A stretch of 64,000 bases of DNA from NCBI RefSeq assembly GCF_900083545.1, contig NZ_LT559262.1, positions 1,955,673 to 2,019,672 of the forward strand, written 5' to 3'. Below, piece after piece: positions 49,722 to 58,575 of the stretch. The translations under genes and the position numbers were made by a program. Under the pieces are notes generated by a model, which saw nothing but the letters and a program-made list of their open reading frames with translations, was not told the DNA's origin and did not search any database. The stretch comes from Alistipes provencensis. GTDB taxonomy: Bacteria > Bacteroidota > Bacteroidia > Bacteroidales > Rikenellaceae. Each line of letters opens with the position of its first letter. The first letter of the stretch is position 1.

Positions 49722-50969
49722 TCAGAGTTCGGGGATCGCTTTCTCCAGCCCGATGCCGCGCGAACCCTTGAGCAGCACGAGGGCGTTCTCGATGGGGGAG
49801 AGCTCCAGCAGCGCGAGCAGTTCGTCGCGCGTGGGACAGAGGGTCGTGCGGGCCGGTTTCTCGGAAAGCGAGGCGTAGGCGTTCGCAAACTCCCCGCCGA
49901 CGAGCAGCAGCTCCGCGTCGGGGGCCTGCGCCGCCTGACGGATGATCGCCGTGTGCTCGTGGGCGGACCATTCGCCCAGTTCGAGCATGTCGCCCAGAAT
50001 CAGCACCCGGCGCTGCCACTGTCCGAGCGGCTCGGCGAGGAAATTCCCGACGGCGGCCTGCATGCTCGACGGATTGGCGTTGTAGCAGTCGATGATCAGC
50101 GTGTTGCGGGCCGTTTCGGTGCGCTGCGAACGGTTGTTGTCGGGGACGTAGCCCGCTATGGCGTGGCGGATGCGTTCGTCGGGGATGTCGAAATAACGCC
50201 CCACGGCCACCGCAGCGGCGATGTTGTGACGGTTGTAATCCCCCTCGAGGTGGTTTTCGAGTCCGTCGGCCAGCGAGACGGAGTAGTACTCCGCGGCCAG
50301 CGAATCGCGCTCGGAAGCCATCCCCGTCAGCACTTCGTCGTCGGTGGGGACGAAAGCGTGGCCGCCGTTCGCGGCGAGAAAGTCGAACAGTTCGCCCTTG
50401 CCCCGGCGGACCCCTTCGGGACCTCCGAAGCCCTCGAGGTGCGCCCGTCCGATGTTGGTCAGGATGCCGTATTCGGGCTCGGCGATGGAGGTCAGCAGGG
50501 CCAGTTCGCCGCGGGCGCTCGCGCCCATCTCCACCACTCCGAACTCCGTGTCGCGGGTCATCGAGAGCAGCGTCAGCGGCACGCCGATGTGGTTGTTGAG
50601 GTTGCCGCGCGTGGCGTAGACCGCGAACCGCTCGGCCAGTACGCGGCTGACGAGCTCCTTCGTGGTGGTCTTGCCGTTGCTGCCCGAGATGGCGAGGATC
50701 GGGATGCCCAGCGCCCGGCGGTGTTCCCGGGCCAACTCCTGAAGGGCTTTCAGTGTGTCTTCCGCATAGAGGATGCGTTCGTCGGCCGCGGCTGTCCCGG
50801 CATCGTCGGAGACGGCGTAGGCGGCTCCCTTTTCAAGTGCCTCCGCGACGAAACGGTTGCCGTCGAAATTGGCGCCCCGCAGGGCGAAAAAGATCGAATC
50901 CGGCTCGATTTTCCGGGTGTCGGTCGAGATGCGGGGATGTTTCAGAAAGAGGTCGTAAAGTTCGCTCAT
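49722..50969 (-). CDS. murF: UDP-N-acetylmuramoyl-tripeptide--D-alanyl-D-alanine ligase
   Basis: A 415-residue cytoplasmic Mur ligase that adds D-Ala-D-Ala to the peptidoglycan precursor. The start at 50967-50969 (MSELYDLFLKHPRISTDTR) fits. ISGSNGKTTTKELV is the ATP P-loop; GNLNNHIGVPLTLL and GVVEMGASARGE are MurF-typical; IGRAHLEGFGG follows and DCYNANPSSM is the domain-3 signature. Downstream of manC, though a hairpin between them makes independent transcription likely. A GGAGGAGG/CCTCCTCC hairpin sits 20 bp before the start. Confidence 0.95.
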   Translation of the reverse strand: MSELYDLFLKHPRISTDTRKIEPDSIFFALRGANFDGNRFVAEALEKGAAYAVSDDAGTAAADERILYAEDTLKALQELAREHRRALGIPILAISGSNGKTTTKELVSRVLAERFAVYATRGNLNNHIGVPLTLLSMTRDTEFGVVEMGASARGELALLTSIAEPEYGILTNIGRAHLEGFGGPEGVRRGKGELFDFLAANGGHAFVPTDDEVLTGMASERDSLAAEYYSVSLADGLENHLEGDYNRHNIAAAVAVGRYFDIPDERIRHAIAGYVPDNNRSQRTETARNTLIIDCYNANPSSMQAAVGNFLAEPLGQWQRRVLILGDMLELGEWSAHEHTAIIRQAAQAPDAELLLVGGEFANAYASLSEKPARTTLCPTRDELLALLELSPIENALVLLKGSRGIGLEKAIPEL

Positions 50970-50988
50970 GGCGGGTAAAAAATAAATG

Positions 50989-51012
50989 GAGGAGGGTCGC
51001 AGACCTCCTCCG
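50989..51012. promoter_or_regulatory. GC hairpin in front of murF
   Basis: GGAGGAGG-GTCGCAGA-CCTCCTCC, an 8-bp perfect stem whose edge is 19 bases from the murF start codon; it may influence translation or be the base of the manC terminator region. Confidence 0.4.
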
Positions 51013-51025
51013 GGTATGGGTGGTG

Positions 51026-51064
51026 CGACAAGCACATCTGATTAAAAATCAGATGTGCTTGTCG
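51026..51064 (-). terminator. Terminator embedding the manC stop codon
   Basis: A perfect 16-bp stem (51026-51041 with 51049-51064, loop TTAAAAA). Its right arm is the end of the manC coding region, including the TGA at 51049-51051. Confidence 0.75.
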
Positions 51065-52122
51065 CCGTTGTTGAATTTCACTTCGTCGATGAATTTCTTG
51101 ATGTTCTGCTCCTCGGCACGGGGGCAGATCATCAGCACGTCGTCCGTGTCGACGACGATGTACTCTTTCAGGCCGCTGATGACGGCGATCTTGTCCTTCG
51201 GCAGCGAGACGATCGACGAGCGCGTGTCGTAGAGGTAGCACCCCTTCTCGGGGATGGCGTTGGCGTAGCGGTCCTTGCGCGAATGCTGGTAGACCGAGCC
51301 CCACGTCCCGACGTCGCTCCAGCCGAACTCCCCGCAGCGGACATAGACGTTGTCGGCCTTCTCCATGATGCCGTAGTCGATCGAGATGGCGCGGCACTCC
51401 GAGTAGGCGATCTCCAGCACGTTGCGCTCGGCGTCGGTGCCGATGGCGCGCATCACGCCGCTGAACAGCGCGTGGTGCTCGGGAAGGTATTTCTCGAAAG
51501 CCTCGACGATCGCGCGCACGGTCCATACGAAGATGCCCGAATTCCAGTAGAACTCGCCCGACTGCAGGAAGACCTGCGCCAGTTCGAGGTCGGGCTTCTC
51601 GGTGAAACATTTGACTTTGCTGATGGGCTGGCTGTCCGAGACCTGAATGTAGCCGTAGCCCGTGTCGGGGCGCGTGGGTTTGATGCCCACGGTCATCAGC
51701 ACGCCGCGGTCGGCGGCGAAGGCGAGGCACTCGGCGATGATGGCCCGGAAGTCGTCCTCGTTGAGGATCAGGTGGTCCGCCGGGGTGACGATCATCTCGG
51801 CGTCGGGGTTCTGCTTCATCAGCGTGTAGGCCGCGTAAGCGACGCACGGGGCCGTGTTGCGTCCCACGGGTTCGCACAGCACCTGCTTCTCGCCGATCTC
51901 CGGAATGTGCTCCAGCACCAGCTCCTTGTATTTGAGGTTGGTCACCACGAGGAAATTCTCCGCGGGAACCATTTTTGCAAAGCGTTCGTAGGTGTGGCGG
52001 ATGAAGGATTTTCCCGTCCCCAGAATGTCGAGGAACTGCTTGGGCATCGACTGCCGGCTTTTGGGCCAGAAACGCGATCCGATGCCGCCCGCCATGATGA
52101 CACAATATTTATTGCTTGCCAT
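51049..52122 (-). CDS. manC: Mannose-1-phosphate guanylyltransferase
   Basis: A 357-residue nucleotidyltransferase making GDP-mannose for surface glycans. CVIMAGGIGSRFWPKSRQSMPKQFL is the pyrophosphorylase signature with the GTP-binding loop; TPADHLI, CFTEKPD and WNSGIFVW are further family points. The C-terminal isomerase domain found in long ManC/AlgA proteins is missing, so it is the single-function form. The last codons are also one arm of its terminator. It shares a promoter region with the divergent pssA. Confidence 0.94.
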   Translation of the reverse strand: MASNKYCVIMAGGIGSRFWPKSRQSMPKQFLDILGTGKSFIRHTYERFAKMVPAENFLVVTNLKYKELVLEHIPEIGEKQVLCEPVGRNTAPCVAYAAYTLMKQNPDAEMIVTPADHLILNEDDFRAIIAECLAFAADRGVLMTVGIKPTRPDTGYGYIQVSDSQPISKVKCFTEKPDLELAQVFLQSGEFYWNSGIFVWTVRAIVEAFEKYLPEHHALFSGVMRAIGTDAERNVLEIAYSECRAISIDYGIMEKADNVYVRCGEFGWSDVGTWGSVYQHSRKDRYANAIPEKGCYLYDTRSSIVSLPKDKIAVISGLKEYIVVDTDDVLMICPRAEEQNIKKFIDEVKFNNGDKHI

Positions 52123-52147
52123 AGTTATTATATGGAGTTAAGTTCGA

Positions 52148-52175
52148 CAAAGATAAAAATATTTTAGTAACTTTG
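52148..52175. promoter_or_regulatory. Divergent -7 boxes of manC and pssA
   Basis: On the minus strand TATCTTTG (52148-52155) precedes manC; on the plus strand TAACTTTG (52168-52175) precedes pssA by 33 nt. The boxes are only 12 bp apart, so polymerase binding at one should affect the other. Confidence 0.6.
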
Positions 52176-52208
52176 CCGCCTATTGGAAAATTAATTTTCG
52201 GCCCGGCA

Positions 52209-52928
52209 ATGAAAATCAAATTCTTCACGATACCTAACCTGCTGACCCTCTCGAACCTGCTCTGCGGTTCGGTTGCAGCGGTCGCTGCGTTGGTCTGGGG
52301 CAACCTGACGCTGGCCTTCGGACTGATGATTCTGGCTGCCGTGTTCGACTTTTTCGACGGCTTCGTGGCGCGTCTGCTCAACCAGAGTTCGCCCATCGGA
52401 CTGCAACTGGATTCGCTGGCCGACGACATCACCTTCGGGTTCCTGCCCGCCGCCGTGATGTATGTCCTCTACCAGCGGATGCCGGGTGTCTGGCTGCCGG
52501 AGGGGAATATCGGGCTCTTTGTCTTCGTTTTCACCGCCTTTGCGGCGCTGCGGCTGGCGAAATTCAACATCGACGACACGCAGCGGAGCGAGTTTTGCGG
52601 GCTTCCTTCGCCGGCTGCGGCGATGCTCTGCGTCTCGCTCGGCCTGCTGGCCGAATGTTACGGACTGACGCTCCACCGCGAGGTGGTGCTGGCCGTGGCC
52701 GTGGTCGTGGGGCTGCTGATGATCTCGAACGTGCGCATGTTCGCCCTCAAGTTTCACGGCTTCGGCTGGAAAGGGAACGGTTTGCGCTACACGTTTATTC
52801 TCGTCAGCGCTGTGATGGCAGTTGTTTTGCGCGGGTATGCCGTGCCGCTGATCATCGTGCTTTACATCCTGATTTCACTCTTCCGGGGGCTTGCCTGCCG
52901 GGCAAACGGCTGTGGGAAAGCCGAATAG
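52209..52928 (+). CDS. pssA: CDP-diacylglycerol--serine O-phosphatidyltransferase
   Basis: A 239-residue membrane enzyme making phosphatidylserine, the precursor of phosphatidylethanolamine. Start at 52209 (MKIKFFTIPNLLTLSNLLCG). The CDP-alcohol phosphotransferase motif is complete: D, G, A, R, G, D and D in FDFFDGFVAR, then ...GLQLDSLADD. About seven hydrophobic helices. The LTLSNLLCG N-terminus fits the type II (membrane) PssA. It precedes the porin gene but that has its own promoter. Confidence 0.94.
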   Translation: MKIKFFTIPNLLTLSNLLCGSVAAVAALVWGNLTLAFGLMILAAVFDFFDGFVARLLNQSSPIGLQLDSLADDITFGFLPAAVMYVLYQRMPGVWLPEGNIGLFVFVFTAFAALRLAKFNIDDTQRSEFCGLPSPAAAMLCVSLGLLAECYGLTLHREVVLAVAVVVGLLMISNVRMFALKFHGFGWKGNGLRYTFILVSAVMAVVLRGYAVPLIIVLYILISLFRGLACRANGCGKAE

Positions 52929-52951
52929 TTGCTTATTTAAATTTTTTTAAT

Positions 52952-52959
52952 TACCTTTG
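52952..52959 (+). promoter_or_regulatory. -7 promoter box of the putative porin gene
   Basis: TAccTTTG 28 nt before the start codon at 52987, which argues against the upstream in-frame TTG that would start inside it. Confidence 0.6.
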
Positions 52960-52986
52960 TCGCGGATTTCCGCTCTTTGGCTGAAT

Positions 52987-55128
52987 ATGTCGGGATTTTC
53001 GAATCGCATATTGCTGGTACTCCTGCTCGGTCTGCTTTTTGCAGTGCCTCAGGCAGTGCATTCCCAGGGTTTCGATGCGAAGACGCTGATGCGCGCCCAG
53101 CAGAACGGCCAGTCGGGGAATCTCTACGGCAACAACCCCTACGAGCAGCAGGAAGGCGAGGAGGGGGAACAGCAGCCGCAGGACACGACCAAGAAGGAGC
53201 GGAAGATCCGCAAGCCGCTGGAGTCCTATTTTTTCAATGACTCGATACGCGCGCTGAACAACTTCAAATGGCATATAAGCCGCGATTTCAACCGCGTCGA
53301 GATCGGGCCTTTGGATACCACGCTGACCGATTACCGGATCGACTATCCGTTCTATCGGGAGGAGGTGGGCGACATCGCTCAGGGAGCTCTGGGGCAGACG
53401 TCGCTGCCGCTGAACTACTTCAGGCGGCCCCAGTTCTTTGACTTCAGTTTTGCGAGTCCCTACTACGCGTACACCTACAACATGGAGAACGTGCCCTTCT
53501 ACAATACGAAGAAGCCGATGATCCGGATGAACTACGCAGAGTCGGGGCAGAAGCGTTTCCGCGAGGAGAATTTCGGCATCATGCATGCCCAGAACATCTC
53601 TCCGACGACGGGTTTCAACGTCGACTACAAGGCGCGGGGCACGCGCGGGCAGTATGTCTGGTCGCGGACCAAGAACCACAACCTTGCGGTGGCCGTTAAC
53701 CATACCGGCAAACGCTATTCGGTGCATGCAGGTTACTATAACAACTACATCGAGCAGCAGGAGAACGGCGGCGTGGTCGGCAATTGGGCTATTGCGGATA
53801 CCGTTTTCGAAATGCCTTCGGGCGTGCCGATGCGGTTGGCCGACGCCGAGGCGAAGAACGTCTACCGCAACAACGCCTTCTTCGTCACGCAGTCCTACGG
53901 CATTCCGCTGCAACGGCTCACCGAGCACGATTTCTCGATGGCCAACCTCTCGGCGGTCTATGTGGGCCATTCGTTCGAGTACAGTTCGTGGAGCAAGATC
54001 TACACCGACAGGAACGAGCCCTACACCAACGAACGCGACCACCGTGACGAGAACGGCAATTACGTCTCGGCCGAGGGCAACTACTACGACAACTGGTACA
54101 TCAACCCCGTGGAGACGCGCGACTCGATCTACGAGCGGGTCATTTCGAACCGTTTCTTCGTGCAGGCGCAGCCTTGGGACCGCAACGGGGTGGTCGGGAC
54201 GCTCGACGCCGGCGTCGGCATCGACATGCACACCTACTCGCAATTCGAACTGAAAGATTACCTGACGGGGAAGTATACGAAGGTCAACAAGACGAGTTAC
54301 TTCTTTTACGGCTCCGTCAGCGGAAAGATAAAGAAATATGTCGACTGGGACGGAAATCTCAAATTCTACCCGTCGGGATACAGAGGTGGAGACCTTTCGA
54401 TCGGCGCGCACCTCGCGCTGAAAGGCTACCTCCGCGGACACCCCCTGATTCTCGAAGGCCGGTTCACGATGGACCGCCGTTCGCCCAACTACTGGCAGGA
54501 GAATCTATACTCGAACCATTATATATGGAACACTCCTTTGAACAAGGAGAATGAAACTCGGTTCGAGGTCAAGTTTTCGGTCCCCGATTTCGCTTTCGAA
54601 GCAGGGGCATGGCAGGGAGTCGTCTCCGACAAGATCTACTACAAGTCGGACAGCAACGTCGGCCAGCACAGCGGGAACGTAAGCCTCACGAGTGTGTATG
54701 CTCGCAAAGATTTCCGCCTCGGCGGACTTCATTTGGACAACAGGGTATTGTTGCAGTGGAGTACGGATCAAGATGTTGTACCCGTTCCGCTTTTGAGCGC
54801 CTTCCTTTCGTATTACTACGAGTTCTGGGTCGTGCGCGATGTACTGCGCCTGCAGATCGGTCTGGACGGACGCTATAATACACGGTATTATGCGCCCGGT
54901 TACAATCCGGCACTGTCGGTGTATTACAACCAGCGGGAGGTCGAAGTGGGGAACTATCCCTACATGGACGCTTTCGCAATGGCAAAGTGGAAGAGAATGC
55001 GGATATTTCTGAAATATCAGCATGTGAACAAGGGACTGTTCGGTAACGGAGAATATTTCTCGGCGGCTCGCTATCCGCTCAATCCGGGCATGTTCAAAAT
55101 CGGTATCTCGTGGGGATTCTATGATTAG
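52987..55128 (+). CDS. Putative porin (outer membrane beta-barrel)
   Basis: A 713-residue exported protein (start 52987, MSGFSNRILLVLLLG). A signal peptide (~1-26) is followed by a polar E/Q-rich segment (~35-75), then a large beta-barrel with many aromatic strand ends (YYAYTYNMENVPFYNT, FGIMHAQNISP and the final GISWGFYD, with a terminal aromatic pair). The pattern fits the Bacteroidetes putative-porin family. It probably forms a diffusion or transport pore; the substrate is unknown. It is followed by a transglycosylase gene, so a link to cell-wall growth is possible. Confidence 0.82.
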   Translation: MSGFSNRILLVLLLGLLFAVPQAVHSQGFDAKTLMRAQQNGQSGNLYGNNPYEQQEGEEGEQQPQDTTKKERKIRKPLESYFFNDSIRALNNFKWHISRDFNRVEIGPLDTTLTDYRIDYPFYREEVGDIAQGALGQTSLPLNYFRRPQFFDFSFASPYYAYTYNMENVPFYNTKKPMIRMNYAESGQKRFREENFGIMHAQNISPTTGFNVDYKARGTRGQYVWSRTKNHNLAVAVNHTGKRYSVHAGYYNNYIEQQENGGVVGNWAIADTVFEMPSGVPMRLADAEAKNVYRNNAFFVTQSYGIPLQRLTEHDFSMANLSAVYVGHSFEYSSWSKIYTDRNEPYTNERDHRDENGNYVSAEGNYYDNWYINPVETRDSIYERVISNRFFVQAQPWDRNGVVGTLDAGVGIDMHTYSQFELKDYLTGKYTKVNKTSYFFYGSVSGKIKKYVDWDGNLKFYPSGYRGGDLSIGAHLALKGYLRGHPLILEGRFTMDRRSPNYWQENLYSNHYIWNTPLNKENETRFEVKFSVPDFAFEAGAWQGVVSDKIYYKSDSNVGQHSGNVSLTSVYARKDFRLGGLHLDNRVLLQWSTDQDVVPVPLLSAFLSYYYEFWVVRDVLRLQIGLDGRYNTRYYAPGYNPALSVYYNQREVEVGNYPYMDAFAMAKWKRMRIFLKYQHVNKGLFGNGEYFSAARYPLNPGMFKIGISWGFYD

Positions 55129-55172
55129 CGTGCTGTTCTGCGCGGTGTAAGCTGCCCGCAAAACAACCTTTT

Positions 55173-55865
55173 ATGTTAAAAAAGACCGTATTAACGTTTG
55201 CGTTCTTAACCATTCTGACTACTTTTTACGGCTTCAACGCCCAGTTCAGCGCACCCGCGACGGGCAACGCACTGAACGCCGAGGCTGCGATGGACTACTC
55301 GCTGCTCCCCGAGGGCAGCTACCTCATCTCGGCCTACGACAACCTGATCCGCAGCATCAGCGAACAGGAGGGGCACGACTGGCGGCTGATGAGCGCCATC
55401 GCCTACCACGAATCGCGCTTCACGCCCGACATCACCTCGCGCAGCGGGGCCCGCGGGCTGATGCAGATCATGCCTTCGGTGGCACGTCAGTTCGACGTCC
55501 CCGTGACGGAGGTTTCCAATCCGGAGACCAACATCTGGCTGGCCAACAAGCTGCTGTCGAAAATCATGTCGACGCTTCGCCTTCCCGAAGGCATCTCCGA
55601 GAAGGACCGGATGAGCATCGTTCTGGCATCGTACAACAGCGGCATCGGCCATGTGAGCGATGCGCGGCGTCTGGCGAAGCTGAACGGAGAGAATCCCAAT
55701 TCGTGGGAGGTCGTGGCACGTTACCTCAGCCTGAAGGCCGATCCCGCGTATTACGAGAGCGAAGTGGTCAAATGCGGACGTTTCACCGGTAGCCGGCAGA
55801 CGCTGGCCTATGTGAACGACGTGATAGGACGCTACGACAGATACTGCCGCGTTGCCGGGAGGTAA
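55173..55865 (+). CDS. Lytic transglycosylase (SLT domain)
   Basis: A 230-residue exported enzyme that cleaves peptidoglycan glycan strands to 1,6-anhydro ends. Signal peptide ~1-24. The SLT/lysozyme-like fold has the catalytic glutamate E80 in YHESRF, GLMQIM at 95-100, and SYNSGIGHV near 157. The layout resembles MltF/MltC-type catalytic domains without the extra binding domain. 44 bp behind the porin gene, possibly in the same transcript. A terminator hairpin follows. Confidence 0.93.
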   Translation: MLKKTVLTFAFLTILTTFYGFNAQFSAPATGNALNAEAAMDYSLLPEGSYLISAYDNLIRSISEQEGHDWRLMSAIAYHESRFTPDITSRSGARGLMQIMPSVARQFDVPVTEVSNPETNIWLANKLLSKIMSTLRLPEGISEKDRMSIVLASYNSGIGHVSDARRLAKLNGENPNSWEVVARYLSLKADPAYYESEVVKCGRFTGSRQTLAYVNDVIGRYDRYCRVAGR

Positions 55866-55885
55866 GTGCAGGCAAGTGCATAGTA

Positions 55886-55973
55886 AAGGCAGGATCCGGT
55901 GACGGACCCTGCCTTTTTTGTGCCGTCGCGGCGGCATGAAAAAAGAGCTTCGCCCTGCGGCGAAGCTCTTTTT
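55886..55973. terminator. Two terminator hairpins between convergent genes
   Basis: GGCAGG/CCTGCC followed by TTTTTTG (55886-55919) ends the transglycosylase transcript. AAAAAGAGCTTCGC/GCGAAGCTCTTTTT (55940-55973) is a 14-bp stem with A- and T-runs for the PCMD gene on the other strand, and works both ways. Confidence 0.85.
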
Positions 55974-55991
55974 CCTCTCAGCGGCGGGATG

Positions 55992-57677
55992 TCAATAGAC
56001 CCACTCGAAATCGTCGACGTAGAGGACGTTTTCCGTACATCCGTTCATGTAGTCGCCGTAGGCGCTCGTCGAACAGGAGATCACCAGCGTGTATTTACCC
56101 GTCGGAGCGGCGGCCTCCTTGTCGTAATACAGCAGCGGAATCTCGGCCGGAACCAACGAATTGCCCGCGGTCGTTTTGTTGATGGGAAGTATTCCATAGG
56201 CGATGATGTTCCCTGAACCCTCGAGGTTCGTTTGCTCGGCGGGGCTCCACATGCCGCTCGGGGTGATCAGTCCGGATGTCACTTCACGGCGGGCCGACCA
56301 GTCCACGATGCAGACGAATATCTGGCTGATGTCCTGTTCCCCGACGGCCAGCGGACCGTTGTATTTGTTTTGGTCGACGGTGCCTACCGTGGCGTGATAC
56401 AGGACTTTCAGCGCTGAAGGGCGTGCCGTATAGTTGTATTTCTGTCCGAACCCCACCGTGCCGGGACCCGTAAAGCCTTGGAAATTGAATGTCCCGAAGA
56501 ATAGATTGCCGGAGGCCAGAATCTTCAGCGTTACGCTGGCCGTGAGCTTGGCGCATTGGCTGCCTTGCATTCCCTCGAAGGTCGCTTTTGTACAAAGGCT
56601 GGATTTCGCGGTGTTGTTTCCGCTGCCCCAAGTCTCCGTCTCCTTGTTGTTGGTCGTGAAGCAGCTCGGCGAGCCTTCCATGTCGCCGCCCGGAATGATT
56701 TGTCCGGAAGGAGCCGCGTATTCCATTGTCTCTGTCTCTTCGCCGCCGACCAGCAGGCGGAATTCGTAGGTGTGACCTGCGAAAAATCCCTTTTTCGGGA
56801 CCAGCTTGTAGACGGTGAGTTCTTTGGGATTCGTTGCGGTGTCCCATTCGGGGGCGATCGTCGCCGTCAGGATTCCGGCGTCGTAGCCGCTCTCCTGCAT
56901 CGCCTGCCACTCCATGTCGCCCTTGATGCGGTATTCCAGTGCGGCGCCCGAAGCATACTCCTCGGCGGAAACGAGCGCCGTGATCGTCGCTGTGTTTTTC
57001 CACACGTCGGGGTCCCGGAGCGCTATTTTCACGTTGGACGTCTCCACATAAAGCATCCACCGCTCGGTGATGCCGTGGCAGGTGACGTCCACGAAGCGCA
57101 CCGATTCGAAACTGCTGCCCGAAAGCTCCTCGAGCGTGGGCGAGTAGGTGGTGATGCCGGCGGGGCCGAGTTTGAGTTCCGAGACTTCGATGTGTTTCAG
57201 GTCGGTATTGTCAGGTACATAGACCTTGGCGGTGCGGCTTTCTGCGTCGATCTCCGTCGCGCCGATCTGCCCCGTCACGTTGAAGCGCCGCTCGATGGTC
57301 TGCGTGGCGCGAATCGTCCAGTCGTAGTCCTGATAGAGCGACAGCGTGGTGTAGATCGGCGAGAGCAGGTTGAACGTGCCGGTCAGCTCCCGCGAGCTGC
57401 GCACCTGCTTCAGGATCTCGGCTTTATCCAGCTCGACGCTGTGGATGACGGCATCGTAGGTCACGGCGTCGATCTTCACATTGCGGATATCGGTGGTTTC
57501 GTCGAGCGCGAGGGTGACGACCCGCGAGGCGGCGTTGTTCTCCGAAACCGTGAATCCCGGCCCCTCGACGTTGGCGATGCGCAGTTCGATGACGGGATAG
57601 GGGATATCGTTGCGGATGCACGACGCTGCGAGGAGCGCGGCGGCCGCGGCGAATGCTGTTTTCAGGTATCTGGTCAT
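55992..57677 (-). CDS. PCMD-domain surface lipoprotein
   Basis: A 561-residue lipoprotein (signal peptide with lipobox LAASC, cysteine at ~20). Residues ~25-215 are beta-rich repeats. The C-terminal ~240 residues (GQIIPGGDMEGSPSCF to the end DDFEWVY) match the putative carbohydrate metabolism domain PCMD, a beta-sandwich thought to bind glycans. This part is closely similar to the same region of the 709-residue protein at 59406. It is last in the surface-protein locus. A ligand-binding rather than enzymatic role is likely. Confidence 0.78.
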   Translation of the reverse strand: MTRYLKTAFAAAAALLAASCIRNDIPYPVIELRIANVEGPGFTVSENNAASRVVTLALDETTDIRNVKIDAVTYDAVIHSVELDKAEILKQVRSSRELTGTFNLLSPIYTTLSLYQDYDWTIRATQTIERRFNVTGQIGATEIDAESRTAKVYVPDNTDLKHIEVSELKLGPAGITTYSPTLEELSGSSFESVRFVDVTCHGITERWMLYVETSNVKIALRDPDVWKNTATITALVSAEEYASGAALEYRIKGDMEWQAMQESGYDAGILTATIAPEWDTATNPKELTVYKLVPKKGFFAGHTYEFRLLVGGEETETMEYAAPSGQIIPGGDMEGSPSCFTTNNKETETWGSGNNTAKSSLCTKATFEGMQGSQCAKLTASVTLKILASGNLFFGTFNFQGFTGPGTVGFGQKYNYTARPSALKVLYHATVGTVDQNKYNGPLAVGEQDISQIFVCIVDWSARREVTSGLITPSGMWSPAEQTNLEGSGNIIAYGILPINKTTAGNSLVPAEIPLLYYDKEAAAPTGKYTLVISCSTSAYGDYMNGCTENVLYVDDFEWVY

Positions 57678-57680
57678 AAC

Positions 57681-58562
57681 TTACTTCTTTTTCTTGTCCC
57701 ACAGGTGTACCGTCATGCCGAAGTTGATGGCTGCGATGTTGAGCCGGAAGCGCATGTTCGAAGCCTCGCGCGAGCCGGTTTTCTTGCCGTTTTCGTCCTT
57801 CTGCGTGACGGAGTTGTACTGGATGCCGCCCAGCCCGAACGATACCGTGGCGCAGACGTTGGGGAAGATATAGACGGCAGCTCCCGGATTAAACGACAAT
57901 TTGAGTTGCGTATTGTCGCTGTGCGTGGTTTTCATCTCGTCGCTCGACGTGTTCTGCTGGTAGGAGAACTTCGAGGTGCCGGTCGCCAGCGAGAGCTCGA
58001 ACTCGGCGAACAGACCGAAGCGGCCCTTGGGGTCGAGACCCGCATAGGAACGGTGGAAGATGCCGAACGAGTAGTTGTCGCTGTTGATGTCGAGTTTTGG
58101 AATTGCGCCCGACAAGTCGTTGCTCTCCCCGAGGTCGTAACGGGCGTTGTCGAGGCTGCCGCCCATGTGACGGTAGCCGAAGCGGACGCCGAGGCAGTGG
58201 TTGTCGCTGTAGAAGTAGCCGATGAAGGGTTTTACGGTGGCGATCGAACCGTCGGCGTTGATGCCGTCGATCAATAGCATGATGTCCGTGTCGTCGCTCG
58301 ACAGCGTGCCGTAGGAGGCCGTCAGGCCCATCATCACCTCGCCCTTGTAGGCGAACTTGAGTTTGTTGATCTCGCGGTCCATGCGCCGGCGCGTGGGCAG
58401 GAAACGGGTCTGTTTGCCCGGTTTGGCGGAGATTTCGGAGTTGTCGCTTCCCGGCAGGACATTCTCCGCGGCCGTACCGGTCGCGGCCGGGGTCCGCGGC
58501 GTTTCGGCAGCCACCGTGGATGCGATACATGCCGAAAGGAGGAAAAGTATGATTCGTGTCAT
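57681..58562 (-). CDS. Exported beta-barrel-like protein (paralog A)
   Basis: A 293-residue protein with a signal peptide (~1-19, ending TVAAE). From ~70 on there are amphipathic strands (AYKGEVMMGLTASYGTL, VKPFIGYFYSDNHCLGVRFG, FGLFAEFELSLATGTSKFSY, ATVSFGLGGIQYN) and a C-terminal FGMTVHL, fitting a small outer-membrane barrel. It shares the pattern of length, strand order and ending (INFGM or SIGLGM) with the protein at 58576, so the two are paralogs. Its stop is 3 bp from the next gene on the strand, so it is tightly linked to the PCMD gene. Confidence 0.7.
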   Translation of the reverse strand: MTRIILFLLSACIASTVAAETPRTPAATGTAAENVLPGSDNSEISAKPGKQTRFLPTRRRMDREINKLKFAYKGEVMMGLTASYGTLSSDDTDIMLLIDGINADGSIATVKPFIGYFYSDNHCLGVRFGYRHMGGSLDNARYDLGESNDLSGAIPKLDINSDNYSFGIFHRSYAGLDPKGRFGLFAEFELSLATGTSKFSYQQNTSSDEMKTTHSDNTQLKLSFNPGAAVYIFPNVCATVSFGLGGIQYNSVTQKDENGKKTGSREASNMRFRLNIAAINFGMTVHLWDKKKK

Positions 58563-58575
58563 GTCTGTGCCGTTT

